Source: Ignavibacteriota bacterium (GTDB taxonomy: Bacteria > Bacteroidota > Ignavibacteria > Ignavibacteriales > Melioribacteraceae). From it: DNA of 64,000 bases. The stretch's first letter is position 1, and the number at the start of each line of letters is the position of its first letter. The DNA is taken from the NCBI GenBank assembly GCA_016708125.1, contig JADJGF010000001.1, positions 1,138,001 to 1,202,000 on the forward strand, read 5' to 3'. Position numbers and translations under genes: made by a program. Positions 19,901 through 26,589 of the stretch are shown in pieces. The notes beneath the pieces were generated by a model that saw only the letters and a program-made list of their open reading frames with translations, ran no database searches and had not been told where the DNA came from.

Positions 19901-21087
19901 TCAAATCTTCTTACGAAATTGAACTAGAAAATAAAAACGAAACTATTGCAGATCTTCAATTAAAAAATAGTTTTGCCGAAAATAATTCTGCTGATCAATC
20001 TAAAGAAGAATACACAATTAAAATTGAAGAATTAACAAAAGAACTTGAAAAATATTCATTTATTAAAAATAATTTTGATTCTTTAATTGATGAGAAAAAT
20101 TCAATTATTGAAGAACAAGGAAAGCGTTTAACTCAAGTTAAGTTAGAAAAAACCGATAGAGAAATTGAATTTATAAAACTTAAAGAACAGTTGGAAGATT
20201 TCAAGAATCAAGTTGAAAAAATAAATGAAGCTAAAAATCATTTTAAGAGTGAAGCCGGAAGAAAAGCTGATGAGCTTGACCTTCTTTCAAAAAGATTAGA
20301 AATGTTTAATAACAATTCATTGGAAAAGGAATCTTCAGAAGAAAGATTAAATTCAATAATTGAAAATCAAGTTGAAAAGATTGCCGAACTTCACAGTAAA
20401 ATCATCGAGCTTGAATCAAAGGCAAATCATGAAACTGTAAAAAATCAAAATGTCCCGATTATTGAAAAGCAATCTTCTCCAAATATTTTTGAAAAAGAAG
20501 CATTGGAAAAAGAAATTTCTGAAGATCGCTTTGAAAGTATTGATGATAATGAAAATGTAAAACCGGCATTTTCATTTGGAAAAATAAGTGATGAGAATGA
20601 TGAAATTATTGATTTTGAATTTGAAGATAAAAAGGAAGAAACTTTTGAGGAAGAAATTAAATTTGAAGTAAAAGATCGTTCGGTTACAAAACCCAACAAA
20701 TTTTCCGGTGACTTAACAAAATCAGAATCGGATTTACCTAATTACTCACAATTTTCTCATCTTCTGTACGGAGACGTAAGCGTTGTAACATTAAATATTC
20801 CCCGCGCAACAATGGAAATTGCAGCAAAATTTAAAGAATATTTAACTTCTCTTTTTAATAGTCACAATTCCAGAATTGTTGTTGATTTAAGCGAATGTGA
20901 ATTTGTCGATTCAACTGTACTTGGTGTTATGGTAAGTTCACTTAAAAAAGCAATGAGTTTGGGCGGAGATTTAAGAATTGTTTGGGGAGACCACACAGAA
21001 TCTTCAATGTTTTATATTACAAGAATGGATAAAGTTTTTAAACTCTTCGATAATTTGGAAGATGCAATACAAAGTTATTTAGATTAA
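13978..21087 (+). CDS. Giant coiled-coil protein with N-terminal cNMP-binding-like and C-terminal STAS domains
   Basis: A 2,369-residue cytoplasmic protein with no signal peptide or membrane segment. Residues about 10-125 form a cyclic-nucleotide-binding-like beta roll (EEGEILFKNGD, FLILEGEINLL, FFGQDEFF with a following Arg). The phosphate-binding cassette departs from the Crp consensus, so ligand binding is uncertain. Residues about 130-2,150 are nearly unbroken heptad coiled coil, rich in Glu, Lys, Asn, Ser and Leu. An acidic linker (about 2,160-2,255) leads to a STAS domain (about 2,262-2,369) with VDLSECEFVDSTVLGV. Ser2312/Thr2313 match the phosphorylation site of SpoIIAA/RsbV anti-sigma antagonists. 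A fully extended coil would be about 300 nm long. It is followed by a perfect terminator and then a kinase/phosphatase operon. A scaffold linking a ligand sensor to partner switching is inferred. Confidence 0.9.
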   Translation: MQNYITSALKSNELFKNTNISNITLEDLNLKIISLEEGEILFKNGDVSNSIFLILEGEINLLKKHSFSKTTTLILSANEFFGQDEFFTNSKRKSTSLAIKDSKIAEISKDNLDVLLIQYNSILTNLKDSMEDIDETMMENLERLLKEANEKYIAGQKKVSIFDLTTKNSDELVSFNEVKQKEKIIDELNNRITRYNELIRKKEEQITDLFDRVEEYQTSNKQLNTVIDNQNEQLSRLLESEKSYKFQLDDHNNKIKKLEDEILTIGNTKIDIEYSNQKEKELEYLRKELENLSIKEKNLLEQLNQSTAKVEELKSILHNLEDASKSSKNNDEILQNEINKLSTEISSLRNKEIEFNKLKLDYENNKVEMITLKESLRKSKDEIEGFESKFNQSKQLETELVASNKKLESELNILQNKLLSSENNIDELIYFKKNYGNLEEEKNKTINLLNKKITENEEKYSDFDRLLKIKQSKIEEQTSELTKIKAEFGNISLADKYKSELIGEQSYKIARLQESNKETTSELQKYKDTISNYSTEIKKLKDEFENTLQSQKKLENTNYEVRAKLELKNDEISKLFAEKESLLIFESNKNEIISKQVNQIEELKAKESYFKESESKKQATIERQLNQLKETENFLADSKILIEKLSNDNELNKSKISELTNQLAKLTSELSQKNNTISSLENELSSNSSNLKKIQDHNNDLTNQISQLSGSIVKKNEIIDVQSKNLKEIEISKSGLENIAKEKDEIIIKQSHKLTESEHLIEKLNEQLRSEKVEKNELTKNLSSINSKVQEFEYSINALSAQISAKDELISEKTLIIEEKENQLSESSRKIAENLSEISNLENKINTFSEELNLAKGKESELRNAVSQNLETITQQNNEISKLKEVKKENETTNSFLNHQLLQNQETLSQLNNKYSETEKELQKSLQNSENLNNSLNDKNNKISELILSNEKLNEDLNANELKIANLRVSESELNSVIENKNDEINNLKNELSQSISNYQEISSKYEKVETVISKLENNIIEKAKSEQNLLILVENKELQISSLNSKITEQSAEINKLNSEISELAYLTSSLKVKIETKDTNITELNSQVTNLSNIVEQNKNEIHQLNSSIKLRDNTISEISEDLEGKLDTIEKLNNSIFEKEENINSLSNKVETITLELNEKNSEIEKLTKTLEINSSSINKLESEISIKNAEINDFKLQIKEKNIINSQQKEAFELLSNSYNSLQISEEIEKDKVTKLTFELRELLEEKNNLLSLLKDSGSEISHLRKHISVLDENIAERDRTVEELNSNLKIERTEIESRLIDKSRLAEELQKSVIFLEEQLEILQKGHNEVTQVQEAEIKNSLDKITKLTQIEIELKETLFEKESEFNKLHSEMDSLKSEITNYRNNIDQKSEELNKLAGELFESKNNLESKIASEVELNSKIANLSERINLITLELEEKSNKINNLTKKNEEFNSLVSEKDNLIHEFEQNLSERNNSENELKLQIEELNRNIEIIKSELTEKENQISEINSNKNNLENLISEKENLIKEFEQNLSERNNSENELKLQIEELNRNIEIIKSELSEKENQIGEINSNRNNLENLISEKENLIHEFEQNLSERNNSENELKLQIEELNRNIEIIKSELTEKENQIGEINSNRNNLENLVSEKENLIKEFEQNLSERNNSENELKLQIEELNRNIEIIKLELSEKESKINQFSEVENELKVNLENKTNEIQYLNSEIETLHIDLKAYQNQISSKYYESKNLISEIDNYKSIVKEIGLSESQLQNQISELNNKLSEYENNTKEKESNLISLNEMIETLQNSIKERDEIIDSNQKFINEQNQQISSIESELLKQDAISEKYESLNEKLENLTLELSVKADENRVVFQENEELKNQLSEIKNNYESVLNNRNQENSELLEISSQIENLKSQLESTQNIISEKDLELERLNLELTNLSSAKDLENETRKSFEEKVQELEAKISELVEIKSSYEIELENKNETIADLQLKNSFAENNSADQSKEEYTIKIEELTKELEKYSFIKNNFDSLIDEKNSIIEEQGKRLTQVKLEKTDREIEFIKLKEQLEDFKNQVEKINEAKNHFKSEAGRKADELDLLSKRLEMFNNNSLEKESSEERLNSIIENQVEKIAELHSKIIELESKANHETVKNQNVPIIEKQSSPNIFEKEALEKEISEDRFESIDDNENVKPAFSFGKISDENDEIIDFEFEDKKEETFEEEIKFEVKDRSVTKPNKFSGDLTKSESDLPNYSQFSHLLYGDVSVVTLNIPRATMEIAAKFKEYLTSLFNSHNSRIVVDLSECEFVDSTVLGVMVSSLKKAMSLGGDLRIVWGDHTESSMFYITRMDKVFKLFDNLEDAIQSYLD
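18364..19070 (+). repeat. Four tandem 189-bp repeats in the coiled-coil region
   Basis: A landmark (TTTGAGCA) recurs at 18391, 18580, 18769 and 18958, exactly 189 bases apart. Each unit encodes 63 residues, which is nine heptads, and contains NLSERNNSENELKLQIEEL. The copies are nearly identical at the DNA level and the fourth decays after about 140 bases. This marks recent in-phase lengthening of the coil. Confidence 0.92.
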
Positions 21088-21116
21088 AATCTCACACTCA
21101 TATATAATAGTCCTAG

Positions 21117-21146
21117 TGCCGGAAAATTTTCCGGCATTTTTATTTT
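21117..21146 (+). terminator. Rho-independent terminator of the giant coiled-coil gene
   Basis: A perfect 20-base palindrome (21117-21136, arms TGCCGGAAAA) followed by TTTTTATTTTT, 30 bases after the stop codon. It isolates the giant gene from the downstream kinase operon. Confidence 0.9.
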
Positions 21147-21616
21147 TAGAGATCACTATTAATAAAACGATATTTTCTCTTTATTACTAAAATTTAAATT
21201 CAACAGATAAAAATATCAAAATTAGTACTATTTTAAATAATTTTAAAATAGTTACAATATCTTATATTGATTTTAAAATTCCATTTTTAATAATTTTTTA
21301 TTACGATACAGTATCTTTTTAAAAATCAACTTTGGAATAAAATTTTATTGTTTACTTTGTTGCAAACTTTATAAATAATCATGCATTTAAAATAAAATCC
21401 AAAGTGTAACAAAACTTTACATATCTCATTTTTTTATTGACTTCTTAAATAAAATCCTAATTATTAGACTTAATTTTTTAAACTTTTTACCGATTGTATA
21501 ATTATAGTACAAAAAGATGTATTAATTTGATAAATTAACTTTCAAATTTTTGAAATAACTTAATTCTGTGATTTGAACAATATGTTAAACTTCATTTTAG
21601 GTATAAACTGAAAATA
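21147..21616. promoter_or_regulatory. AT-rich intergenic region upstream of the kinase operon
   Basis: No gene is visible here. An inverted repeat with 11-base arms (21227-21237 and 21242-21252) is present. TTACCGAT directly followed by TGTATAAT at 21487-21502 repeats the pair of 8-mers found before the giant coiled-coil gene, and TATAAT at 21497-21502 could be a -10 box. The promoter of the histidine kinase operon is probably here; this is inferred. Confidence 0.4.
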
Positions 21617-22822
21617 GTGAGTGAATTAATTTCAAATATAATTTCTGAAAATGATACAATTTCACTTGCTTACAGAAACTATTTTCACCTTTTTACAAAC
21701 TCGACAAATGACATAGTTTTTATTTTAAATGAGAGTGGAACAGTAGAGTTTGCAAATAAAATTTTACTTACTCAATCACATTTTAGGTTGGAAGAAATTG
21801 TTGGAAAGCACTTTTTTGAATTATTGCACGAGAAAAATAAATCAAAAGTTTCAGATGCATTTCAAAATATAATTAGTCAAAAAACTGCTGTAAAATTTGA
21901 AACTGAATTAATTCCAAAAGTTGGAGTTGAACAATTATATGAAATTACTTTAACGCCAATTTTCCAAAATGAAAAACTCACTTCCCTTTTTGGCGTTGGT
22001 ACAAATCTTAGCAAAGTAAAAGCTGAAAAAAGCAAAATTGAAGATTTAATTTCTAAACTTACTGAAGCAAATAGACTTAATGCAATTGAAAGAGATAGAG
22101 CGCAGCAGCAAATCAGCGTTTTAAATGAATTGAACAATTTGAAAAATGAATTTATATCAAATGTTTCGCATGAGTTAAGAACGCCGCTTGCTTCCATTAT
22201 TGGTTTTGCAGAAACAATTGCTGAAGATAAAAATTTAACTTTGGAAAAAGCCGAAGAATTTAATCAAGTAATTTTAACGGAAAGTAAACGGCTTGCAAAA
22301 TTGATTAATGATGTTTTGGATTTTTCTGAACTGGAAAGTGAGAAACAAAAATTACAAAAAACTTCGCTTAACATTATTGATGTAATTAACGAATGTAATA
22401 CTAATATTAAAAGTGAAAGTGAAAACAAGAAAATAACTTTAACATCACGCATTCCGCAATCTGAAATAATGATTTATGCGGATGAAGAAAGAATGAAAAA
22501 GGTTATATCATATATACTTTTAAATGCTGTAAAATTCACAAAAGAAAATGGAAGAATTACAGTAATAGTTCAAGAATTTTTAAAGGAAGTGGAAATTGTT
22601 ATTAGCGATACCGGAATTGGAATACCTGAACAAAACATTCCTTTTCTGTTTGATAAATTCAGCAAAATAAAAAGAACCGGATTAAACTTAACCGGCGCTG
22701 GATTTGGCTTAGTTACGGTGAAGCAAATAATTGATTTACACAAAGGTCTTATAAGAGTAAAAAGTGAAGTTAATAAAGGAACAAGTTTTATTATAAGACT
22801 TCCAAAATATAGTTTTAATTAA
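21617..22822 (+). CDS. PAS-domain sensor histidine kinase
   Basis: A 401-residue soluble kinase with a GTG start. A PAS domain spans about residues 18-130, a short coiled linker follows, and the HisKA dimerisation helix carries the phospho-acceptor in SNVSHELRTPLASIIGF (His185). The ATPase domain has an N box (NAVKFTKENGRITV), a G1 box (ISDTGIGIPEQ) and a G2 box (GAGFGLVTVKQI). No membrane segment is present, so it should sense a cytoplasmic cue or cofactor. It is the first gene of an operon with two response regulators, 17 bases before the NtrC-type activator. The likely phospho-acceptors are Asp53 of that activator and Asp60 of the phosphatase regulator. Closeness to the giant CNBD-STAS gene suggests shared signalling. 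Confidence 0.93.
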   Translation: MSELISNIISENDTISLAYRNYFHLFTNSTNDIVFILNESGTVEFANKILLTQSHFRLEEIVGKHFFELLHEKNKSKVSDAFQNIISQKTAVKFETELIPKVGVEQLYEITLTPIFQNEKLTSLFGVGTNLSKVKAEKSKIEDLISKLTEANRLNAIERDRAQQQISVLNELNNLKNEFISNVSHELRTPLASIIGFAETIAEDKNLTLEKAEEFNQVILTESKRLAKLINDVLDFSELESEKQKLQKTSLNIIDVINECNTNIKSESENKKITLTSRIPQSEIMIYADEERMKKVISYILLNAVKFTKENGRITVIVQEFLKEVEIVISDTGIGIPEQNIPFLFDKFSKIKRTGLNLTGAGFGLVTVKQIIDLHKGLIRVKSEVNKGTSFIIRLPKYSFN

Positions 22823-22839
22823 AACTAACGGGGTTAAAA

Positions 22840-24222
22840 TTGGAAAAAACAATATTCATAGTTGATGATGAACCGGCAATTCTCAAATTGATTACTCATT
22901 GGGTAAAAAATGAGTGGGAATATAATGTCCGCACTTTTACAAACGGTTCTGAACTTTTAGAAAATATTTATGAAAATCCGGATTTGATTTTACTCGATAT
23001 TATGCTGCCAGATCTAAGCGGAACCGAACTTCTCAAAAGAATTAAACGAATGAACAAACATTTACCGGTAATTATGCTTTCCGCACAAGGAAATATAGAT
23101 GTTGCGCTTGAATGCATTCGTGAAGGAGCTTTTGATTATTTCCCAAAACCGGTTGATAAAAATCGACTTAGACCGGCAATCCAAAATTCAATCAAAAATT
23201 TTGATCTTCAAAGAAGAGTTGATGAATTAAACACAAATCTTCAGCATGAATACAGTTTTGATAATATTGTTTCTGCAGATAAAAAAATGCAAGAAGTTTT
23301 TAAAATGGTTACAAAAGTTTTAAATAATGATATTACAGTTTTAATAAATGGCGAAAGCGGAACCGGAAAAGAATTAATTGCGCGCGCAGTTCATTATAAC
23401 GGAATTAGAAAAAACGAACCATTTGTAGTAGTAAACTCAGCTTCAATTCCTCGTGAATTATTGGAAAGTGAATTGTTCGGTCACGAACGCGGAGCATTTA
23501 CGGGTGCTCATCAAAGAAAAATTGGAAAGTTTGAATTGGCAAACGGCGGAACAATTTTCTTGGATGAAATTGGTGATATGGAAATGTCGCTTCAAGCAAA
23601 AATTCTTAGAGTAATTCAGCAGAAAGAATTTGAGAGAGTCGGGGGAAATGAAACAATTAAAACCGATGTAAGAATTATTTCCGCAACTAACGTAAACTTA
23701 AAAGAAGCAGTTGCAAACAGAGATTTTAGAGAAGATCTTTATTACAGATTGAGTTCGTTCCCAATTCATATTCCTGCCTTAAGAGAAAGACGCGGCGATA
23801 TTGTAATTCTTATCAATCATTTCCTTGCGGAATTTAACAAAAAAATGAGCCGACAAATTAATTTGGTTACAAAACCAGCTCTAAAATTATTATACGATTA
23901 TGATTGGCCCGGTAATGTTAGAGAATTGGAAAATACAATTGAAAGATGCATGATTCTCTCTGAAACAAATAATATAGATTTAGAAGTTCTGCCTCCGCAA
24001 ATTTTATCTGCAGATAATGATGGATTCTCAGATTCAACGGGGCCATTATTTACCGAAGATGCGCCAATTATTCCATTTGAAAAACTAAAAGCTGAAGCAA
24101 TAAAACATGCATTAAGAATCACAAACGGAAATATTGTTGATGCATCTAAAAAATTAAATGTTGGAAGAGCAACTCTTTACAGACTAATGGAAAAGTACGA
24201 TATTAAATCTCGTCGAAATTAA
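22840..24222 (+). CDS. NtrC-family sigma-54-dependent response regulator
   Basis: A 460-residue regulator with a TTG start preceded by a GGGG ribosome-binding site. The receiver domain (1-120) has the acidic pair DDE near 9-11 and phospho-acceptor Asp53. The AAA+ domain (about 140-375) has Walker A GESGTGKE (171-178), the sigma-54-contact loop GAFTGA (218-223) and Walker B with DE (242-243). GNVREL marks the end of the ATPase. The C-terminal Fis-type helix-turn-helix (about 415-455) reads ASKKLNVGRATLYRLMEKY. It activates sigma-54 promoters when phosphorylated, most likely by the adjacent PAS kinase. All motifs needed for activity are intact. Its targets are not visible; I found no convincing -24/-12 site by eye in this window. 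Confidence 0.95.
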   Translation: MEKTIFIVDDEPAILKLITHWVKNEWEYNVRTFTNGSELLENIYENPDLILLDIMLPDLSGTELLKRIKRMNKHLPVIMLSAQGNIDVALECIREGAFDYFPKPVDKNRLRPAIQNSIKNFDLQRRVDELNTNLQHEYSFDNIVSADKKMQEVFKMVTKVLNNDITVLINGESGTGKELIARAVHYNGIRKNEPFVVVNSASIPRELLESELFGHERGAFTGAHQRKIGKFELANGGTIFLDEIGDMEMSLQAKILRVIQQKEFERVGGNETIKTDVRIISATNVNLKEAVANRDFREDLYYRLSSFPIHIPALRERRGDIVILINHFLAEFNKKMSRQINLVTKPALKLLYDYDWPGNVRELENTIERCMILSETNNIDLEVLPPQILSADNDGFSDSTGPLFTEDAPIIPFEKLKAEAIKHALRITNGNIVDASKKLNVGRATLYRLMEKYDIKSRRN

Positions 24223-24249
24223 TTCGATAATCTGTAAAAAGGATTTATT

Positions 24250-25392
24250 TTGAATAGTACTTCGGAAAATAAAAATCATAAAATACTTCTTGTTGAAGAT
24301 GAGGAATCAGTAGCAAAACTTTTTCTTTATAACTTCAAAAAATCCGGGTACGAATGCGAGTGGGCGGAAAACGGTTTGGATGGTTATCTAAAAGCAAAAT
24401 CATTTAATCCGGATATAATTGTTAGCGATATTATGATGCCCGAAGTTGACGGACATCAATTCAGAGAAAGAGTTTTGGAAGATCCTTCTTTAAAATTAAT
24501 TCCATTTATTTTCCTTACCGCAAAAGGCGATGAAACCGATATACTTGAAGGATATGATCTTCATGTTGAAGATTATATAGTTAAAACTTCCGGACCAAAA
24601 ATAGTTTTAGCAAAAGTTAATGCAATTCTAAAATCATTCGAAAAAGAAAGAGAAAAAGCCGTTAGCGAAGTTCAAAAAGCTGCAAGTGCAATGAGCGCAA
24701 AAGTTGTTCCCGATGAGTTTCCGCAACTTGACGGATTCTTAATAAAACATTGGCATGTGCCCTACCAAAATGTTCCCGGCGGAGATTTTATAGATTACTT
24801 TAAAGTTGATGATGATAATTTAGTTATTGTTCTCGGCGATATTATGGGAAAAAAATGGGGAGCTTGGTATTTTGCCGTAGCTTATGCCGGTTATGTAAGA
24901 AGTGCAATTAGAATGATTTTAGATTCCGAACATGATTTATCACCAGCAACAATTTTAGATAAAGTAAATAATGCAATTTTTAAAGATGAAAGAATTTCTG
25001 ATGTGTTTATAACTTTATCTGTGGTTTGTATAAATAGTAAAACTAAATTGTTAAAATATGCCGGCGCCGGTGATTTGCCGATTATTTATAAATCAGAAAC
25101 AGTTAAAAGTGTTAAATCAAACGGAATACTTTTAGGTTTTAAGCAAGTAGGAAATTATCAAAATATTGATCTTCAATTAAAAAGCGGCGAATCTGTATAT
25201 TTAATAACCGATGGAATTCCCGAAACACGAATGTCAGACGGAGATTTTTTTGGTGAAGCAAAACTTAAACAAACAATTTCAGAAATTGAATTAAACGAAG
25301 ATCCTCTCGATAAAATTATTGATGTATTTTCAGAAGCTACAGCCAAAAATTTTGAAGACGATATTAGTATTGTTGCTATTAATGTAAACTAA
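24250..25392 (+). CDS. Response regulator with PP2C/SpoIIE-type phosphatase output (RsbU-like)
   Basis: A 380-residue protein with a TTG start. The N-terminal receiver domain (about 10-125) has acidic residues VEDEE near 15-19, phospho-acceptor Asp60 and a TAKGD segment near 90. A helical linker (128-158) leads to a SpoIIE/RsbU-type PP2M phosphatase domain. Metal-binding motifs are GGDFID (177-182) and LGDIMG (195-200), followed by a TDGIPETR segment and a C-terminal DDISIVAI. Such enzymes dephosphorylate Ser/Thr on STAS-domain antagonists in partner switching. The giant STAS protein encoded just upstream is the obvious candidate substrate. Third gene of the kinase operon, 27 bases after the NtrC-type gene. 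No RsbW-type serine kinase is encoded nearby. Confidence 0.93.
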   Translation: MNSTSENKNHKILLVEDEESVAKLFLYNFKKSGYECEWAENGLDGYLKAKSFNPDIIVSDIMMPEVDGHQFRERVLEDPSLKLIPFIFLTAKGDETDILEGYDLHVEDYIVKTSGPKIVLAKVNAILKSFEKEREKAVSEVQKAASAMSAKVVPDEFPQLDGFLIKHWHVPYQNVPGGDFIDYFKVDDDNLVIVLGDIMGKKWGAWYFAVAYAGYVRSAIRMILDSEHDLSPATILDKVNNAIFKDERISDVFITLSVVCINSKTKLLKYAGAGDLPIIYKSETVKSVKSNGILLGFKQVGNYQNIDLQLKSGESVYLITDGIPETRMSDGDFFGEAKLKQTISEIELNEDPLDKIIDVFSEATAKNFEDDISIVAINVN

Positions 25393-25412
25393 TATTTATA
25401 GTTTTTCTCAAT

Positions 25413-26420
25413 TCAAATTTCAATTAAGATTTTTTTCAATTTTGTTCTATTTAAAATTACTTGATTGAAAATATCTTTCACATCATCTTTTATAATTTTA
25501 CTAAAATCTTCTTCTCGCGGAGTAATTATCAATCCGCCTAAATCAACCGAAGCGGGACTTACTAATAATTGTTTTTCACCTTCATCAAAATATTGAGTTG
25601 GTCTGTGTTTTTCTCTGAAGAAAACAATTACTTTCCAAATATTTTCTTCAAAAAAACTTAACACATTTATTAACGGTTCTTCATTTGTATTTAATATTTG
25701 TTTTGCGGATTTATAAATTTTTGAAAACTTTTTCTGTAATTTAATTTTATCAGATGATTCAATAATTACAAAATTTTGAATTCCATTATCTGTAAGAATT
25801 ACTTTTACATAACTATCTTGAAAAATTATATTTTGATTTTCGTGTTTAATATTTAAGTAATTTTTGTAAATGGGAATTTCATTTTTTAATCCAGCTTGAA
25901 AATGAAGATGATCCGGCGCAGAAGCTCCGCATTTGGGTCCGTTGTAAAAAACAAAAAATTTTTCACTTAATTCTTGGCTCAACTCTAAGAGATCAATAAA
26001 ACTATTTTCAATATTTTGCGGAATGTGTTTTAGATTTGGAATTGTTAAATGCCGCTTAAAAATTGGATAAGGATTACAAAGAATTAAGTAATCATTTTTA
26101 AATAAAATTCCTTTCTGCTCAGAAGGTAAATTTTCCAAACACAAAAAACATTTTCTTTCTTCAATTGATTTTTTATCAACCTTTGCCGAAGTTGATGTAA
26201 TTCGCGACGGATTAAACTGAATTTTAATTTCGGAATTTTGAAAAGCAAAATTTTTTGTTTTCACATTTAATAAAGAATCAAAATTAGTTTTAACCAATTC
26301 CCAATTGGCTTTCTGCTGATTTAGTAAAGCTTTAACTTTTTGAGAAAGGTTATTAATTTCTCCAAATTTGCTTAATTCATTTTCTGTAAGAAATATTTTA
26401 TTCATTTTTTCAATTGCCAC
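25413..26420 (-). CDS. HIT-like / DUF4922-type protein related to GDP-galactose phosphorylases
   Basis: A 335-residue cytoplasmic protein. CGASAPDHLHFQAG near the middle matches the H-x-H-x-Q nucleotidyl-transfer motif of the histidine-triad and GDP-L-galactose phosphorylase (VTC2-like) superfamily. A CFLCLENLP segment near residues 90-98 could bind zinc, as often seen before this motif. The C-terminal half (RPTQYF, SPASVDLGGLIITPREED) fits the Bacteroidota DUF4922 family as I know it. The reaction is probably phosphorolysis or transfer on a nucleotide sugar; the substrate is unknown. The longest frame begins with GTG at 26420, and an ATG at 26405, five codons in, is an equally good start. 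A glycosyltransferase gene lies upstream on the same strand, with a palindromic repeat between them. Confidence 0.75.
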   Translation of the reverse strand: MAIEKMNKIFLTENELSKFGEINNLSQKVKALLNQQKANWELVKTNFDSLLNVKTKNFAFQNSEIKIQFNPSRITSTSAKVDKKSIEERKCFLCLENLPSEQKGILFKNDYLILCNPYPIFKRHLTIPNLKHIPQNIENSFIDLLELSQELSEKFFVFYNGPKCGASAPDHLHFQAGLKNEIPIYKNYLNIKHENQNIIFQDSYVKVILTDNGIQNFVIIESSDKIKLQKKFSKIYKSAKQILNTNEEPLINVLSFFEENIWKVIVFFREKHRPTQYFDEGEKQLLVSPASVDLGGLIITPREEDFSKIIKDDVKDIFNQVILNRTKLKKILIEI

Positions 26421-26477
26421 AAATTCACATTTTATAAATAATTTATCACTTCTTGTAAAACTTTCCGATAAAATAAT

Positions 26478-26560
26478 GAGATCTCTCAGTCACTTCGTTT
26501 CCTCGAGATGACATAATTGTCATTTCGATCCCGATGTTTTTTTTTTGGGAGAGAAATCTC
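26478..26560. repeat. Interspersed imperfect palindromic repeat (GAGATCTCTC...GAAATCTC type)
   Basis: Two facing arms: 26478-26513 begins GAGATCTCTCAGTC and ends GATGACA, and 26519-26560 begins TGTCATTTCGATCCCGATG and ends GAGAAATCTC, with a run of ten T near the centre of the second arm. Related sequence recurs at 36009-36049 and within 39598-39843. It is non-coding and not linked to a transposase. Confidence 0.7.
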
Positions 26561-26589
26561 AGAAACGAGATTTTGATAATTATTTATCA

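Noticed and set aside
13978..21087. SMC, myosin or M-protein-like identity for the giant coiled-coil gene
   Set aside because: There is no Walker A/B or hinge as in SMC, no signal peptide or wall anchor, and the termini match CNBD and STAS instead.
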